Assembly (NCBI GenBank): GCA_015296075.1
Contig: DVDV01000325.1
Span: 1-32,023, forward strand
Direction of reading: 5' to 3'
Length of the DNA stretch: 32,023 nucleotides
Source: Leptolyngbyaceae cyanobacterium M33_DOE_097
GTDB taxonomy: Bacteria; Cyanobacteriota; Cyanobacteriia; Leptolyngbyales; Leptolyngbyaceae
This document shows positions 7,742-16,836 of this stretch, piece after piece. The translations under genes were made by a program, and so were the position numbers. The notes beneath the pieces are model-generated. The model saw only the letters and a program-made list of their open reading frames with translations. It was not told where the DNA came from and searched no databases. Each line of letters starts with the position of its first letter. The stretch's first letter is position 1.

Positions 7742-8668
7742 ATGAAGCAACTGTTCCGCAAGCTGAAGCCGTTCCTCCGCTGGTTTATTTTAGGCGGCAC
7801 CCTTTTCTTTCTAGCCAAGGTGCTGAAAGATAACTGGCAACAGGTGTTGAACATTCGCATCAATGCGGTGGGCTGGGCCTGCCTGGCGATCGCGCTGGGC
7901 TTAACGCTGTTGGCTCATGTTGTGGGTGGGTGGACTTGGAGCCGCACCCTGCACGAACTCAAACAACCCGTCAACTGGGTCTGGATGACGCAAGAATATC
8001 TCAAAACCAACGTAGCAAAGTACCTACCGGGCAATGTTTGGCACTACTACGGGCGAGTCAACGCGGCAAAAACCGCCGGAGCATCGATCGAAGTGGCGGC
8101 ATTAAGTGTCGTATTGGAACCTGTGTTAATGCTGGCAGCAGCACTGCTGATTACCTTACTGAGCAGTCAGCAAATTTTTGCTAGATACGGCATTCCCGCT
8201 GTGCTGTTGCAGGTAGGTGCATTGGTTAGCGTTTTAGGGGCTATTCACCCAAAGTTCCTTAACCCTCTGCTGAAGCTGGCTAGCAAAGCCAAACAAAAAG
8301 GAGATGCCTCACCGCAGACTCCAGCACAGGGCATGGATCATTACCCAGTCATTCCGCTATTAGGAGAACTCGGTTTTGTTTTGTTGCGTGCCACCGGATT
8401 TTTGTTTGCGTTTTTAGCAATTAGTCCCATTTCTCCGGTTGACTTGCCGTTGTTAGTCAGTGCATTCAGTCTGTCCTGGCTATTGGGCATGGTGGTGCCT
8501 GGTGCGCCGGGAGGGATCGGTGTGTTTGAAGCAACCGCGATCGCCCTTTTAAGTGGTCGCTACTCCCCAGCGATCGTGTTGAGTGTAGTTGCCCTGTATC
8601 GTTTGATCAGTGTGCTATCCGAAGCTGCTGGGGCAGGCTTAGCATGGCTTGACCAAAAGCGGAGCTAG
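7742..8668 (+). CDS. Membrane protein of the LPG-synthase transmembrane (YbhN/UPF0104) family
   Basis: A 308-residue integral membrane protein with about seven to eight hydrophobic segments. The diagnostic stretches are YLKTNVAKYLPGNVWHYYGRV in the first third and PGAPGGIGVFEATAIALL near the end. Both are hallmarks of the family that includes the flippase-like membrane half of lysylphosphatidylglycerol synthase. The C-terminal aminoacyltransferase half is missing, so lysyl-lipid synthesis is not implied. Stand-alone members are often linked to lipid or polysaccharide export and glycosylation, which is inference here. It starts 109 bases after ribD at ATG 7742, without a convincing ribosome-binding site. 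Confidence 0.85.
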   Translation: MKQLFRKLKPFLRWFILGGTLFFLAKVLKDNWQQVLNIRINAVGWACLAIALGLTLLAHVVGGWTWSRTLHELKQPVNWVWMTQEYLKTNVAKYLPGNVWHYYGRVNAAKTAGASIEVAALSVVLEPVLMLAAALLITLLSSQQIFARYGIPAVLLQVGALVSVLGAIHPKFLNPLLKLASKAKQKGDASPQTPAQGMDHYPVIPLLGELGFVLLRATGFLFAFLAISPISPVDLPLLVSAFSLSWLLGMVVPGAPGGIGVFEATAIALLSGRYSPAIVLSVVALYRLISVLSEAAGAGLAWLDQKRS

Positions 8669-8690
8669 GGCACAATCAAACAGGTTCAAA

Positions 8691-10169
8691 TCACGCTTCA
8701 ACCCAGACTGAAACCGAGCCAGCCTTGCAGCGAAACTCTGCCCAACCATACTCATTTGTGGTAATGGTTTCTTGAATATGCTCAGTGATGTCGCGGTAGG
8801 TTGCACTTGGTGCGCCTGTTTCCATCCACTTTGTGCCGTCGCTGCCGTTGGTCATTAACACTGCCATTGTTTTTGGGTCAGCCACTTCTTCGCCCAGGCG
8901 AGTCCAGCCGATCGTGTTGGGATGGTCAAAATAATCATACTGATCGCCATGAGCGAAGTGCTGGCGAGCGTAAAGAAACTTGTCAAGCAAAAATCGGTGA
9001 GACAGCATGTGAATTTCGTATTCATTGCCATCACGCCCCTGGCCTTTATAGGAAGCTCCATAGTAGTCGGGGTAGAACACACAGGGGTAGCCTTCTCGAC
9101 GCAGCAAGATAAGCGCATAGGCAAGTGGCTTAAACCAGGATTCAACAACGGACTCTAGAGCCTGCAAGGGTTGCGTATCGTGATTTTCGACAATAGTGAC
9201 AGCGAGAGCTGGCTGCTGCTCCATTAGCGTGCCTTTCAGAATGAGCCGCATATCGTAGGCTGCACCTGCCTGGCTGGCGCGATAAAAGTTGTAGTGCAAC
9301 GGCGCGTCAAACAACGACATGCGCCCACCTGTTGCACCTAAATACCAGTGCAACGCATTGAGGCTCTCAGTCCAGTATTCACCGACGACGAACAGGTTAC
9401 GTTGGGCGTAACGCTCAACGTGATCGATCCACACGCCAAAGAAATCGCTCGAAATGTGCTTAATCGCATCCAACCGAAAGCCATCGACCCCAACGGTATC
9501 GAGAGTCCACTCACCCCAGAGCTTTAAATCGGCAATCACCTCAGGGTTGTCAATATCGAGGTCACAGCCCATCAAAAAGTCATAGTTACCCTGTTGCAGA
9601 TCCACCAGGTCGTCAAACACTTTGTCTTTAAAGCAGTAAATCGTGCCATCTCCAGGCTTCAGCATGTTGTGGTTGACTCCATCAAAATGCCGCGATCGCC
9701 ACTTCAGGCTGGAGTACTTTTCACCTCGTCCCGGAAAATTGAAGACTGTCCAGGCTCGAATCGTCTCGACATCACCAATCGCCTGAGAACGGTTCTGGGG
9801 ATTAACTGGATACGCCTCCAGGTCTTCTTCAGCATCGCCCCCATTTTTATGGTTAAACACAGTATCCGCATACACTTGCAGTCCTGCCTGTTGAGCTGTT
9901 GCAACGGCTGCTAAATATTGCTCTTTGGTGCCATATTTCGTGCGAATCGTGCCTTTTTGGTCAAATTCGCCCAGGTCAAACAAATCATAAGCACCATAGC
10001 CAACATCTGACTTTCCCCCACTCGCTTTAGAAGCTGGGGGTAGCCAGAGCGCCGTAAATCCGGCTTCCGCCAGTTCAGGTGCTTTTTCTTTCACCTCATC
10101 CCAAAAGGTGCCATCGTCTGGCAGGTACCAATGAAAGAATTGCATCATCACCCCATTGACCTCTGGCAT
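8691..10169 (-). CDS. Cytoplasmic alpha-amylase (glycoside hydrolase family 13)
   Basis: This enzyme hydrolyses alpha-1,4 bonds in glycogen or maltodextrins. The 492-residue protein has no signal peptide, so it should act on internal glycogen, like E. coli AmyA-type (GH13_5) enzymes. Conserved regions in order are ADTVFNHK (101-108), GVDGFRLDAIKH with nucleophile Asp234, VVGEYW with acid/base Glu264, and VENHDTQP with transition-state Asp331. The calcium-binding insert between regions I and II is present (GCDLDIDNPEV). The start ATG 10169 is preceded on the minus strand by AGGAGG, 5 bases away. It is divergent from the alpha/beta hydrolase gene. Confidence 0.95.
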   Translation of the reverse strand: MPEVNGVMMQFFHWYLPDDGTFWDEVKEKAPELAEAGFTALWLPPASKASGGKSDVGYGAYDLFDLGEFDQKGTIRTKYGTKEQYLAAVATAQQAGLQVYADTVFNHKNGGDAEEDLEAYPVNPQNRSQAIGDVETIRAWTVFNFPGRGEKYSSLKWRSRHFDGVNHNMLKPGDGTIYCFKDKVFDDLVDLQQGNYDFLMGCDLDIDNPEVIADLKLWGEWTLDTVGVDGFRLDAIKHISSDFFGVWIDHVERYAQRNLFVVGEYWTESLNALHWYLGATGGRMSLFDAPLHYNFYRASQAGAAYDMRLILKGTLMEQQPALAVTIVENHDTQPLQALESVVESWFKPLAYALILLRREGYPCVFYPDYYGASYKGQGRDGNEYEIHMLSHRFLLDKFLYARQHFAHGDQYDYFDHPNTIGWTRLGEEVADPKTMAVLMTNGSDGTKWMETGAPSATYRDITEHIQETITTNEYGWAEFRCKAGSVSVWVEA

Positions 10170-10417
10170 AGTGCCTCCTGAAACGTTTGGAAAAAATGAT
10201 GGGAAAAGATTCAGTGAATTTAAAGCTTTAGTGCAAACGGCAAATTAACTCTTGTTGAGAATTTAAATTTCAGTTCAAATGCCTGTGCTGACTGAAGAGA
10301 ATATATCGGTAGGGAATCGGTAATGATTCAAATCGTCGTTATATTTTCCGATTGTGAGTAAGCTAAGTGGCGTTGGCTTGTGTCGATTTTCCAAGACAAC
10401 CCAAAAAGGAGAGAACG

Positions 10418-11335
10418 ATGTTGGTTTGGTTTATGCATGGGGCATCTGTGCGTCGAGTTGAATATGCAGATCCACTGCGATCGCGCTTGATTCAACTCTT
10501 TAGCAGCTCAGGCACACCCATTCCTGAGTTTTATTCCAGCTTTTGGGGAGACTCGCTAGGCAACACCGACCAAATGTGGGACTGGGTGCAACAAGACCTA
10601 GAAGCCTTTCGGTGGGATCATCCCCAGATTGATTTGGATGACATCTTTCACTATCGGCAACGACGGCAACAATTGATCACTGGCTTTTTTAGCGACATCT
10701 TCACCTACCTCAACAGCAAAAAAGGGCGGGAAGTGCGGAAGGTGATTGCGGTACAGTTCCTCAACTTTTTGACGAGTAGCGCCACTTTTGACGACGACTT
10801 GCACATCGTAGCCCACTCGCTCGGAGCCGTTATTCTCTGGGATATTCTCTTTTCGGATAAATATGACTCCTCGGATCCGGCCTACTACATTCGCCATACC
10901 ATTCGCGGCTTAAATCCAAGCGGTAAAGGAAAAGTAGCCCTGCGAAGCATTACAACAATGGGGTCGCCATTGCTCTTTTTTAACCAGTGGCTTGATGTCG
11001 ATGACGAACACCTTAAAAAGTTTGCTCGTCAGTACGTTGGCAAACCGTTGCGGTGGATCAATATCATCAATGCATCGGATGTGTTTGCGTACCCGATTCG
11101 CGCCAGTCTCGAAATTGAGGAAGACAACCTCTATGTGCGTGACCAATATTTGGGCGATCGCAACTTCCTCAAAAAAGGGTTAGGCGATGTCACGATGGCA
11201 TTGGGGCTAGTCAGCGATCACAGTAGTTATTGGCGCAGTGGTCGGGTGGCTCAACTCGTTGCCGCCAACCTCTTAGGAGACTACACGACCCTCGAAAATG
11301 TTAGCCGCATCCTTGAGTTTGGCGAAGTGGATTAG
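10418..11335 (+). CDS. Alpha/beta hydrolase, lipase-like
   Basis: A 305-residue soluble protein with an alpha/beta-hydrolase look: MLVWFMHGASVRR at the start (strand plus oxyanion HG), the nucleophile elbow AHSLGAV (Ser134), a later strand WINIINASDVFAYP (candidate acid Asp221) and SDHSSYW (candidate His268). The substrate cannot be inferred. No signal peptide is seen. ATG 10418 is chosen because AGGAGA lies about 5 bases upstream. A longer in-frame start at 10367 would add 17 residues of unlike composition. The stop is followed by a small accessory region. Confidence 0.75.
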   Translation: MLVWFMHGASVRRVEYADPLRSRLIQLFSSSGTPIPEFYSSFWGDSLGNTDQMWDWVQQDLEAFRWDHPQIDLDDIFHYRQRRQQLITGFFSDIFTYLNSKKGREVRKVIAVQFLNFLTSSATFDDDLHIVAHSLGAVILWDILFSDKYDSSDPAYYIRHTIRGLNPSGKGKVALRSITTMGSPLLFFNQWLDVDDEHLKKFARQYVGKPLRWINIINASDVFAYPIRASLEIEEDNLYVRDQYLGDRNFLKKGLGDVTMALGLVSDHSSYWRSGRVAQLVAANLLGDYTTLENVSRILEFGEVD

Positions 11336-11640
11336 ATCCCATATTCCGCACTTTAAGTGTCACACTCAGATATTTAAGCTTGAAAGACTCTTCTGGCAAG
11401 GGATACACGTTTTTTAGTTCACACGAACTATTTGTTCGTAATTGAGAATGGTTAGGACTTATTGAGATAATCATCTGGCCAGAGTTTCTGCAAGTCCCAT
11501 TGCTTCGTTGAAATATTCGATGTGCCAGTTGGAAGTGCGGAATGTCGGTTAGATGAAGGCGAATGGCGCTTTCCATTGAGCGACGAAGTTGTGCGGCGAA
11601 AAGCAACCTCGAATACTTACAGATGTCCACACCAACGAAG
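11336..11640. other. Non-coding or decayed stretch between hydrolase and toxin gene
   Basis: No intact gene is visible. ACGAAC (11423-11428) and GTTCGT (11434-11439) form a 6-bp hairpin without a T-run. The plus strand of the last 100 bases has a short frame (about 11553-11645, RMALSIERRSCAAKSNLEYL) that looks protein-like but has no start context, so it may be a gene remnant. A minus-strand ORF spanning 11301-11630 has no recognisable content. Confidence 0.35.
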
Positions 11641-12045
11641 TTAGGGGGCTGATTGTAATAATTTTACAAAGCCCTCCTGCTCAAAATGCCGATCAGTGGT
11701 CAGAGCCTCTGTCATCCCACGCTGACGCATCAAAACAAAACTAACTGCATCACACAACGAATAGGTTTTGTCTTGCCGTTCTATCAGCAGTTGCATCGCT
11801 TCTCGATGTGTCTTTTCCTCTACCCAGATTGTTTCGATATCTGGATTGTCAAGCAAATCCATCACAAATGCCAGCACCGCAGGACGAGGAAACCGGCGTA
11901 TCCAGGCCAAAGCAATCAACTCAGCTAAAATATAACTATGAGTCAAAGACTTCTTGCTAGCTTTGTTGAGTAATTGCACCGCTTCTTGATGCTGAAGCTC
12001 ATTCTGATGGATGTAACATAGCAATCCCGATGTGTCTAAAAGCAC
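11641..12045 (-). CDS. VapC-type PIN-domain toxin
   Basis: A 134-residue PIN-domain ribonuclease of the VapC type. The four acidic metal ligands are in expected places: Asp4 (LLDTSG), Glu42 (ILAELIAL), Asp99 (LCDAVSF) and Asp118 (TTDRHF). Such toxins cleave RNA and are held inactive by the cognate antitoxin. Translation starts at GTG 12045, nine bases after the stop of the upstream antitoxin gene, so the two should be cotranscribed and translated together. The RNA target is unknown. Confidence 0.88.
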   Translation of the reverse strand: MLLDTSGLLCYIHQNELQHQEAVQLLNKASKKSLTHSYILAELIALAWIRRFPRPAVLAFVMDLLDNPDIETIWVEEKTHREAMQLLIERQDKTYSLCDAVSFVLMRQRGMTEALTTDRHFEQEGFVKLLQSAP

Positions 12046-12054
12046 AGACCAACC

Positions 12055-12336
12055 CTAGCCCTCATACTCGCTTGCATAGGCTCTTGCAAGATCAGCATCA
12101 ATGCTTTCATTGTCTATACCTGTCGGGTAGCCAAGACTGATTACCCCAGCATGACTTCTAAATCTCTGTCGAGCCTCTTCCTGTGCTATTGAATGTAAAA
12201 TCTTACTTGCTCCGCTGTTTCGATTGCTGAGTACAGCAACAACCCACTCTGTAACTGACAGACCTACGGCGTTAGCCTTCTGCTGTAGATCTGCGTAAAC
12301 CTCATCACTTAGTTCCAGAGTTAGCTGCTGGCTCAT
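12055..12336 (-). CDS. VapB-type antitoxin
   Basis: A 93-residue protein encoded first in a two-gene operon with the PIN toxin. The N-terminal half (LTLELSDEVYADLQQKANAVGLSVTEWV) resembles a ribbon-helix-helix DNA-binding fold. The C-terminal tail (GYPTGIDNESIDADLARAYASEYE) is an acidic, partly disordered segment typical of toxin-neutralising tails in cyanobacterial PIN antitoxins. VapB proteins usually repress their own promoter as a complex with the toxin. No good Shine-Dalgarno is seen before ATG 12336. Confidence 0.8.
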   Translation of the reverse strand: MSQQLTLELSDEVYADLQQKANAVGLSVTEWVVAVLSNRNSGASKILHSIAQEEARQRFRSHAGVISLGYPTGIDNESIDADLARAYASEYEG

Positions 12337-12370
12337 ACAGATTAAAGGGGCTAATGAATCTACAAAGACT

Positions 12371-12410
12371 ATAGCTTTTAGCTTACAAACAGCTCAAATC
12401 TCTTTAGATT
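12371..12410 (-). promoter_or_regulatory. Possible operator region of the toxin-antitoxin operon
   Basis: Three AGCT tetramers (about 12373, 12380 and 12391) and the inverted repeat AATCT-CTTT-AGATT (12397-12410) lie 40-75 bases upstream of the antitoxin start. Autoregulated vapBC promoters normally carry such repeats. No specific consensus is known to me, so this is a guess. Confidence 0.25.
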
Positions 12411-12474
12411 GAAAGGCTAATCGAGTGGATACACACATTGATTTCTGAGCAATCTTACCACCAATCAAATTGGG

Positions 12475-12528
12475 GCAGGAGGGATGCGGCGAGTCGAACC
12501 TCATCTCACATCCCTTCTGCATCCCTGC
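12475..12528 (-). terminator. Possible terminator-like inverted repeat after the dehydrogenase gene
   Basis: GCAGGAGGGATGC (12475-12487) is complementary to GCATCCCTGC (12519-12528) apart from a three-base bulge. The loop is 31 bases and no T-run follows. It lies immediately past the dehydrogenase stop. It could be a weak factor-assisted terminator. Confidence 0.3.
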
Positions 12529-12529
12529 T

Positions 12530-13588
12530 CTAGGCTTCCATTTCGGGGTAGATCAGGATTTTGTAAGTTTCAGGTGTTGGCGCAACGGCCTGTTCGACTG
12601 CGTTTGCCAGCTCTTTTAGGGGATAGCGATCGCTAATCAGCGCATCCACATCAATCCGGCGGTGAAACACAATATCGGCGGCTAACTGCTGCACCCGGTA
12701 AGAGGAACTGTAGCTACCCATCAAATCAATCTCACGGCGATAGAGAATATTGGGATTGATCGGAATCTCAACCTCATCAGGAAATTCGGCAAAGAAGAGG
12801 ATCTTGCCACCTTTGCGGGTGCAGTCAAGCGCCTGGAAAAAGGCCTTCTCACTGGGCACAGCGAGCAAGCTAGTATCGACCCCCAGCCCACCCGTCAGCG
12901 CATGCACTTTAGCTACCAGATCGGGGTCACGCGCATCAAAAGCGGCTTCAGCTCCGACAGCCAGGGCTTTATCGATACGGCTGGGTAGTAAGTCAGTCGC
13001 GATCGCCCGTGCCCCAAAGTACTTCACCAGCATGATAAACATCAGCCCGATCGGCCCCGCACCCGTGACTAAAACCGTTTGCCCCGGTTGAATTTGCGCT
13101 TTTTTAACAGCTTTGAGGCAGCAATTAGTGGGTTCGACAAAGCTGGCTTGCTCAAACGTAATGCCATCGGGAATGTGCATTAACCCGCCATTTTGCACAA
13201 TGTGACCTGGTACTTTCACGTACTCAGCAAAACCACCCCCACTCGGTGCAAACCCGGCTGTCGTTGTAATGTTCTTATAAACGTTGCACATTGAGAAGTT
13301 GTCACTCAAGCAGTAAGCGCAGTGCATACAGGGAATGTGATGCAACACAACCACGCGATCGCCAACCTGCCATCCTTCGACCTCTGCACCGACCTGGGCG
13401 ATGGTTCCGGCGGTCTCATGCCCAAAAATGCGAGGCGGCTCATACAAGGGATAACGGATTTTTTTGATGTCAGACTGGCATAGTCCTACCACTTTGACCT
13501 GGACTAACACCTCATCGGCTGCAATTTCTGGAGTGGGGATCTCCTCATAACTCAGTTGGTTAACCCCACGAAACACCTGCGCTTTCAT
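12530..13588 (-). CDS. Zinc-dependent medium-chain alcohol/polyol dehydrogenase
   Basis: A 352-residue member of the medium-chain dehydrogenase family (threonine/sorbitol dehydrogenase-like), which oxidises an alcohol with NAD(P). Visible features are the catalytic zinc region GLCQSD and FGHETAGTI, the structural zinc cluster CMHCAYCLSDNFSMC (Cys-x2-Cys-x2-Cys-x7-Cys), a second catalytic-zinc segment FVEPTNCC, and the Rossmann motif VTGAGPIGLM. The substrate is not evident. The start is set at ATG 13588, with AGAGGT a few bases upstream. A TTG at 13603 would add five residues. Confidence 0.88.
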   Translation of the reverse strand: MKAQVFRGVNQLSYEEIPTPEIAADEVLVQVKVVGLCQSDIKKIRYPLYEPPRIFGHETAGTIAQVGAEVEGWQVGDRVVVLHHIPCMHCAYCLSDNFSMCNVYKNITTTAGFAPSGGGFAEYVKVPGHIVQNGGLMHIPDGITFEQASFVEPTNCCLKAVKKAQIQPGQTVLVTGAGPIGLMFIMLVKYFGARAIATDLLPSRIDKALAVGAEAAFDARDPDLVAKVHALTGGLGVDTSLLAVPSEKAFFQALDCTRKGGKILFFAEFPDEVEIPINPNILYRREIDLMGSYSSSYRVQQLAADIVFHRRIDVDALISDRYPLKELANAVEQAVAPTPETYKILIYPEMEA

Positions 13589-14142
13589 GCCAATACCTCT
13601 CAAGCCTCCGATAGAGACTTTACCATTGCCAACGACTCAGCAGTATCTAGATTATTGAGCGGGTTTAGGCTCTATTAGTGAGAAGAGAGATAAAGCTAGC
13701 CATTCGTCAGAAAATTCACTAATGCGGCAAATTGAGCTTGAACAATTAAGCGTCCGTAGAGTGACGGAGTTTATTTTTGGCGATCGCGGCTCGGATGGGG
13801 ACAGTTTGCTAGATCCTCAGTAATCTTGCGGAAACTGGTCTAGATAATGAACAAATTACACGGTAAATTTACTAACTTGCTAAGAGAACTTCATAAAACA
13901 ACGATGTCTCCTGAGCTTAAATGAGATCAGCAGGGATTGTCTAATCGACTCTAAAAATAAACTTGTCTCATAAAAACCTTCAACATCAGGCATTGCAACT
14001 TACTCAGGCTAAATGCTCTACCCCATTCACCGACGAAAAATTGACCTCAAGCAAATTTATAGGTCACAAAACCTTCCCTGTGAATAGTTTTTGGCTTCAC
14101 CCCTGCTACTTCTCTACAAAGCCAAACTAGCGTTTTTTTCTG
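13589..14142. other. Divergent intergenic region, no gene seen
   Basis: It separates the dehydrogenase (minus) from the hybrid kinase (plus). TCCGT and ACGGA (about 13753-13769) form a short hairpin followed by a T-rich stretch. A 25-codon ORF at 13847-13924 lacks a Shine-Dalgarno and recognisable content. The rest is AT-rich and presumably promoter sequence. Confidence 0.4.
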
Positions 14143-16053
14143 ATGCTTGCGGCACCCCTAGTAGGTTGCCCTTTTTCTCGCCAGGTAATGCGAATGGTTC
14201 TCTCACGCCTAAACTCTTCAGAACATGAGCCTTCAATTTTTATGGGTGCTTCTAACAGCCCAACCCAGTCCATTTGGGATCTGCAACTTTGCCACGAGCA
14301 GTGTTTGGGTACCTTAGCTCATCAACTGAGTGCGACTGTCTCAGCGGCTCTAGAAGCAGCAACACAAAATCACTATGTCGATTTAGCAGCAACTCATCAA
14401 AGTATTTTAGAAGCATTTCTCAATACGCTGGGGCAAGCACTCGACCAGGCAACTCTGGCGATCGCAACGTGTTCTACCACACAGTCGTCTGAGTACGTCA
14501 TTGATCACGCAGTCCTCACTCTGGGTGGTGTTTTGCAAAACCTTAAGCGGGCTGAGTTGAGTGATAAGGCAGCTCAGTTGGCGATCGGGCGAACCTTCTC
14601 ATTCCAGCAACTAAAGCAGCTCCAAAATGATTTGCCGATTAACCTCTGGCAAATTTCAAGCAGTCAAACTGAGATCAACTATCTCATCATTCATTGGCAC
14701 AGTCCCATTGAGCAACGCCCCGTTAACGGCACCTACCGCCATAGCTTTCGCCAAACTCATCTGCAAAAGCTGTTAATTCAGCGGGCTTTGCATCAAGCAG
14801 GAGCCGCCCTCAAGCAAGTAGCGATGATTGCCAACTTGTGTGAGCAGCAGTCTCAGTTGATCACCCAAAACCAGGTACTAGAGCAAGCCAATCAGCGCAA
14901 AAGCCAGTTTCTTGCCAATACCAGCCACGAAATTCGGACGCCGTTATGCTCGATTTTGGGGTTTACGCATTTGCTTAAAGAACAGGGCTATGACCCCGCT
15001 GACGATCGCCAGCAAGAATACCTCAACATTATCTTGTCGAGCGGTCAGCACCTCTTAGCTTTGATCAATGACATTCTTGATTTGTCAAAAGTAGAGGCAA
15101 ACCAGCTCGACATTCTGCATGAACCCGTCGATCTGCACAAAATTTGTCAAACGTCGCTCACCCTGGTTAAAGAAAAAGCGCGTGACAAGGGCTTACAGCT
15201 CCGGTTAGAAATTGCCCCAGAAGTTGACTTTCTGCTAGCTGACCCATTACGGCTAAAGCAGATGCTGTTTAACTTACTCTCTAATGCGGTTAAGTTCACT
15301 CAACGAGGAACCGTTGGGGTACGAGTCAACGCCAGTGACAATATGGTTCATCTCACCGTCTGGGATACCGGAATGGGGATACCATCCGAAAAGCGGCAAA
15401 TGCTATTTCGCCCTTATGCGCAGCTAGATGACGAATCCATTCGGCAGGGCGAAGGAACTGGCTTAGGCTTAGCCCTAACTCAAAAATTGGTTGAGTTACA
15501 TGGTGGTAGCATCACGGTTTTTTCGAGAGTGAACTACGGCACGCAATTTACAATTTCGCTACCCAAGGCACCCGTTTGTTCTATCACTGAGTCAGACAAG
15601 CAGGCTCAAGCGCCTTCTAAACCAGTGACGAACGGTCAACCAGTGCCCGCCGCTGCTGATCTAGAACCTAAGTTTCCCATTTTGCTGGTTGAAGACAACG
15701 ACAATAACGCCCGGTTGCTCACAACGTATCTCAACAAATTGGGTTACTCCACTGTGTGGGTGGCAAATGAGTCAGAAATGTGGCAAACCCTGGAGCGATC
15801 GCAACCAGCCCTGATCTTAATGGATGTCTGCTTACCGCACACAGACGGTCTTGGTCTGATTCAAAAGATACGAGCAATCGCCGAGTTTCAAACCCTACCC
15901 ATCATTGCGCAAACCGCCCTGGCGATGGCGGGCGATCGCGAAACCTGTCTTGCCGCAGGAGCCGATGCTTACCTGGCTAAGCCCTTTGATCTGGACAAGT
16001 TAGCTCACCTGGTTGCCCAGTTTGCCCCCGTTGATTCCCGCGATTTGGTGTAA
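14143..16053 (+). CDS. Hybrid sensor histidine kinase with C-terminal receiver
   Basis: A 636-residue soluble hybrid kinase. Residues about 40-235 form an N-terminal region I do not recognise. A helical linker leads to the phosphoacceptor domain with the H-box SHEIRTPL (His262). The ATPase domain has an N-box around 377-385 (NLLSNAVKF), G1 DTGMGIP and G2 GEGTGLGLA. A Pro/Ala-rich linker (about 485-508) joins a receiver domain (511-625) with acidic pair Glu517/Asp518, phosphoacceptor Asp561 and Lys613. A hybrid kinase needs a phosphotransfer partner or an output regulator, and none is adjacent. ATG 14143 lacks a clear ribosome-binding site. An in-frame ATG at 14188 could be used instead. Confidence 0.92.
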   Translation: MLAAPLVGCPFSRQVMRMVLSRLNSSEHEPSIFMGASNSPTQSIWDLQLCHEQCLGTLAHQLSATVSAALEAATQNHYVDLAATHQSILEAFLNTLGQALDQATLAIATCSTTQSSEYVIDHAVLTLGGVLQNLKRAELSDKAAQLAIGRTFSFQQLKQLQNDLPINLWQISSSQTEINYLIIHWHSPIEQRPVNGTYRHSFRQTHLQKLLIQRALHQAGAALKQVAMIANLCEQQSQLITQNQVLEQANQRKSQFLANTSHEIRTPLCSILGFTHLLKEQGYDPADDRQQEYLNIILSSGQHLLALINDILDLSKVEANQLDILHEPVDLHKICQTSLTLVKEKARDKGLQLRLEIAPEVDFLLADPLRLKQMLFNLLSNAVKFTQRGTVGVRVNASDNMVHLTVWDTGMGIPSEKRQMLFRPYAQLDDESIRQGEGTGLGLALTQKLVELHGGSITVFSRVNYGTQFTISLPKAPVCSITESDKQAQAPSKPVTNGQPVPAAADLEPKFPILLVEDNDNNARLLTTYLNKLGYSTVWVANESEMWQTLERSQPALILMDVCLPHTDGLGLIQKIRAIAEFQTLPIIAQTALAMAGDRETCLAAGADAYLAKPFDLDKLAHLVAQFAPVDSRDLV

Positions 16054-16225
16054 ATCAGCTCAAAGTGTTAAGACAAGCCAGATCAAAGATTTCGATCCAG
16101 TTATCTTTGGCAGTGCGATCGCTCGGTGACGTAATTTCCACAAACGAAAGTAAAAAATCTGGTTCGATCCATTTTTTTAGGGGAAAATACGGTAGCTGAC
16201 TGTTGAGCCAAGGGCTAGCGAGATC

Positions 16226-16810
16226 ATGGATTATGCACAAGTAACACAGGCTATCTTACACATCGCGATCGGCCTGGGCCTCAGCGCGGCTGCGGGCTTT
16301 CGCATCTTAATTCCCTTCTTTGCAATGGGAATTGCCGCCCATAACGGACTGTTGAAATTAGCTCCTGGCATGGAATGGATGGGTTCTACCCCGGCTATCA
16401 CCGCGTTTGGCGTGGCAGCTTTACTCGAAGTATTGGTTTACTTCATCCCCGTGGTTGATAACTTCATGGACGTAATTGAAGTACCCGCCGCGGCGATCGC
16501 TGGCACAATTCTGACGGCAACAGTTGCCACTGAGCTTGACCCAATGCTGCGTTGGACTTTAGCCGCGATCGCCGGGGGCAGCATTGCAGGAGGCACCGAA
16601 GCTTTCATGGGTTTAACACGCTTAGCCTCAACGGCAGCGGCAGGTCCAGCTGGCAACATTGCGGTATCCACAGGTGAGTTAGCCAGTGCTTCAGTCTTAT
16701 CGATCTTGTCGATTTTTGTCCCGATCTTGACAGTGGTTGTCTTAGCCGTTCTGCTCTTTTTTGTGATTCGCAAGTTGCGCAAGCGGCCTCACGGGCGATA
16801 CCGTTATTGA
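16226..16810 (+). CDS. DUF4126 membrane protein
   Basis: A 194-residue hydrophobic protein with about four to five transmembrane segments and a very basic C-terminus (RKLRKRPHGRYRY). The opening GLGLSAAAGFRILIPFF and the glycine/alanine-rich core with AGTEAFMGLTRL-like text match the DUF4126 family as I remember it. Function is unknown. The basic tail predicts a cytoplasmic C-terminus. It starts at ATG 16226, well separated from the hybrid kinase, and its stop converges with the aldo/keto reductase gene 26 bases further on. Confidence 0.8.
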   Translation: MDYAQVTQAILHIAIGLGLSAAAGFRILIPFFAMGIAAHNGLLKLAPGMEWMGSTPAITAFGVAALLEVLVYFIPVVDNFMDVIEVPAAAIAGTILTATVATELDPMLRWTLAAIAGGSIAGGTEAFMGLTRLASTAAAGPAGNIAVSTGELASASVLSILSIFVPILTVVVLAVLLFFVIRKLRKRPHGRYRY

Positions 16811-16836
16811 CCTGAGCAACAGGCTTTGCAGAGAAA

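Noticed and set aside
11301-11630. 109-codon minus-strand ORF past the hydrolase
   Set aside because: It overlaps the hydrolase 3' end, has no start context and no protein-like pattern.
16055-16240. 61-codon minus-strand ORF with a segment FVEITSPSDRTA that vaguely recalls Uma2-type proteins
   Set aside because: Too short, overlaps the DUF4126 start and lacks the Uma2 catalytic pattern.
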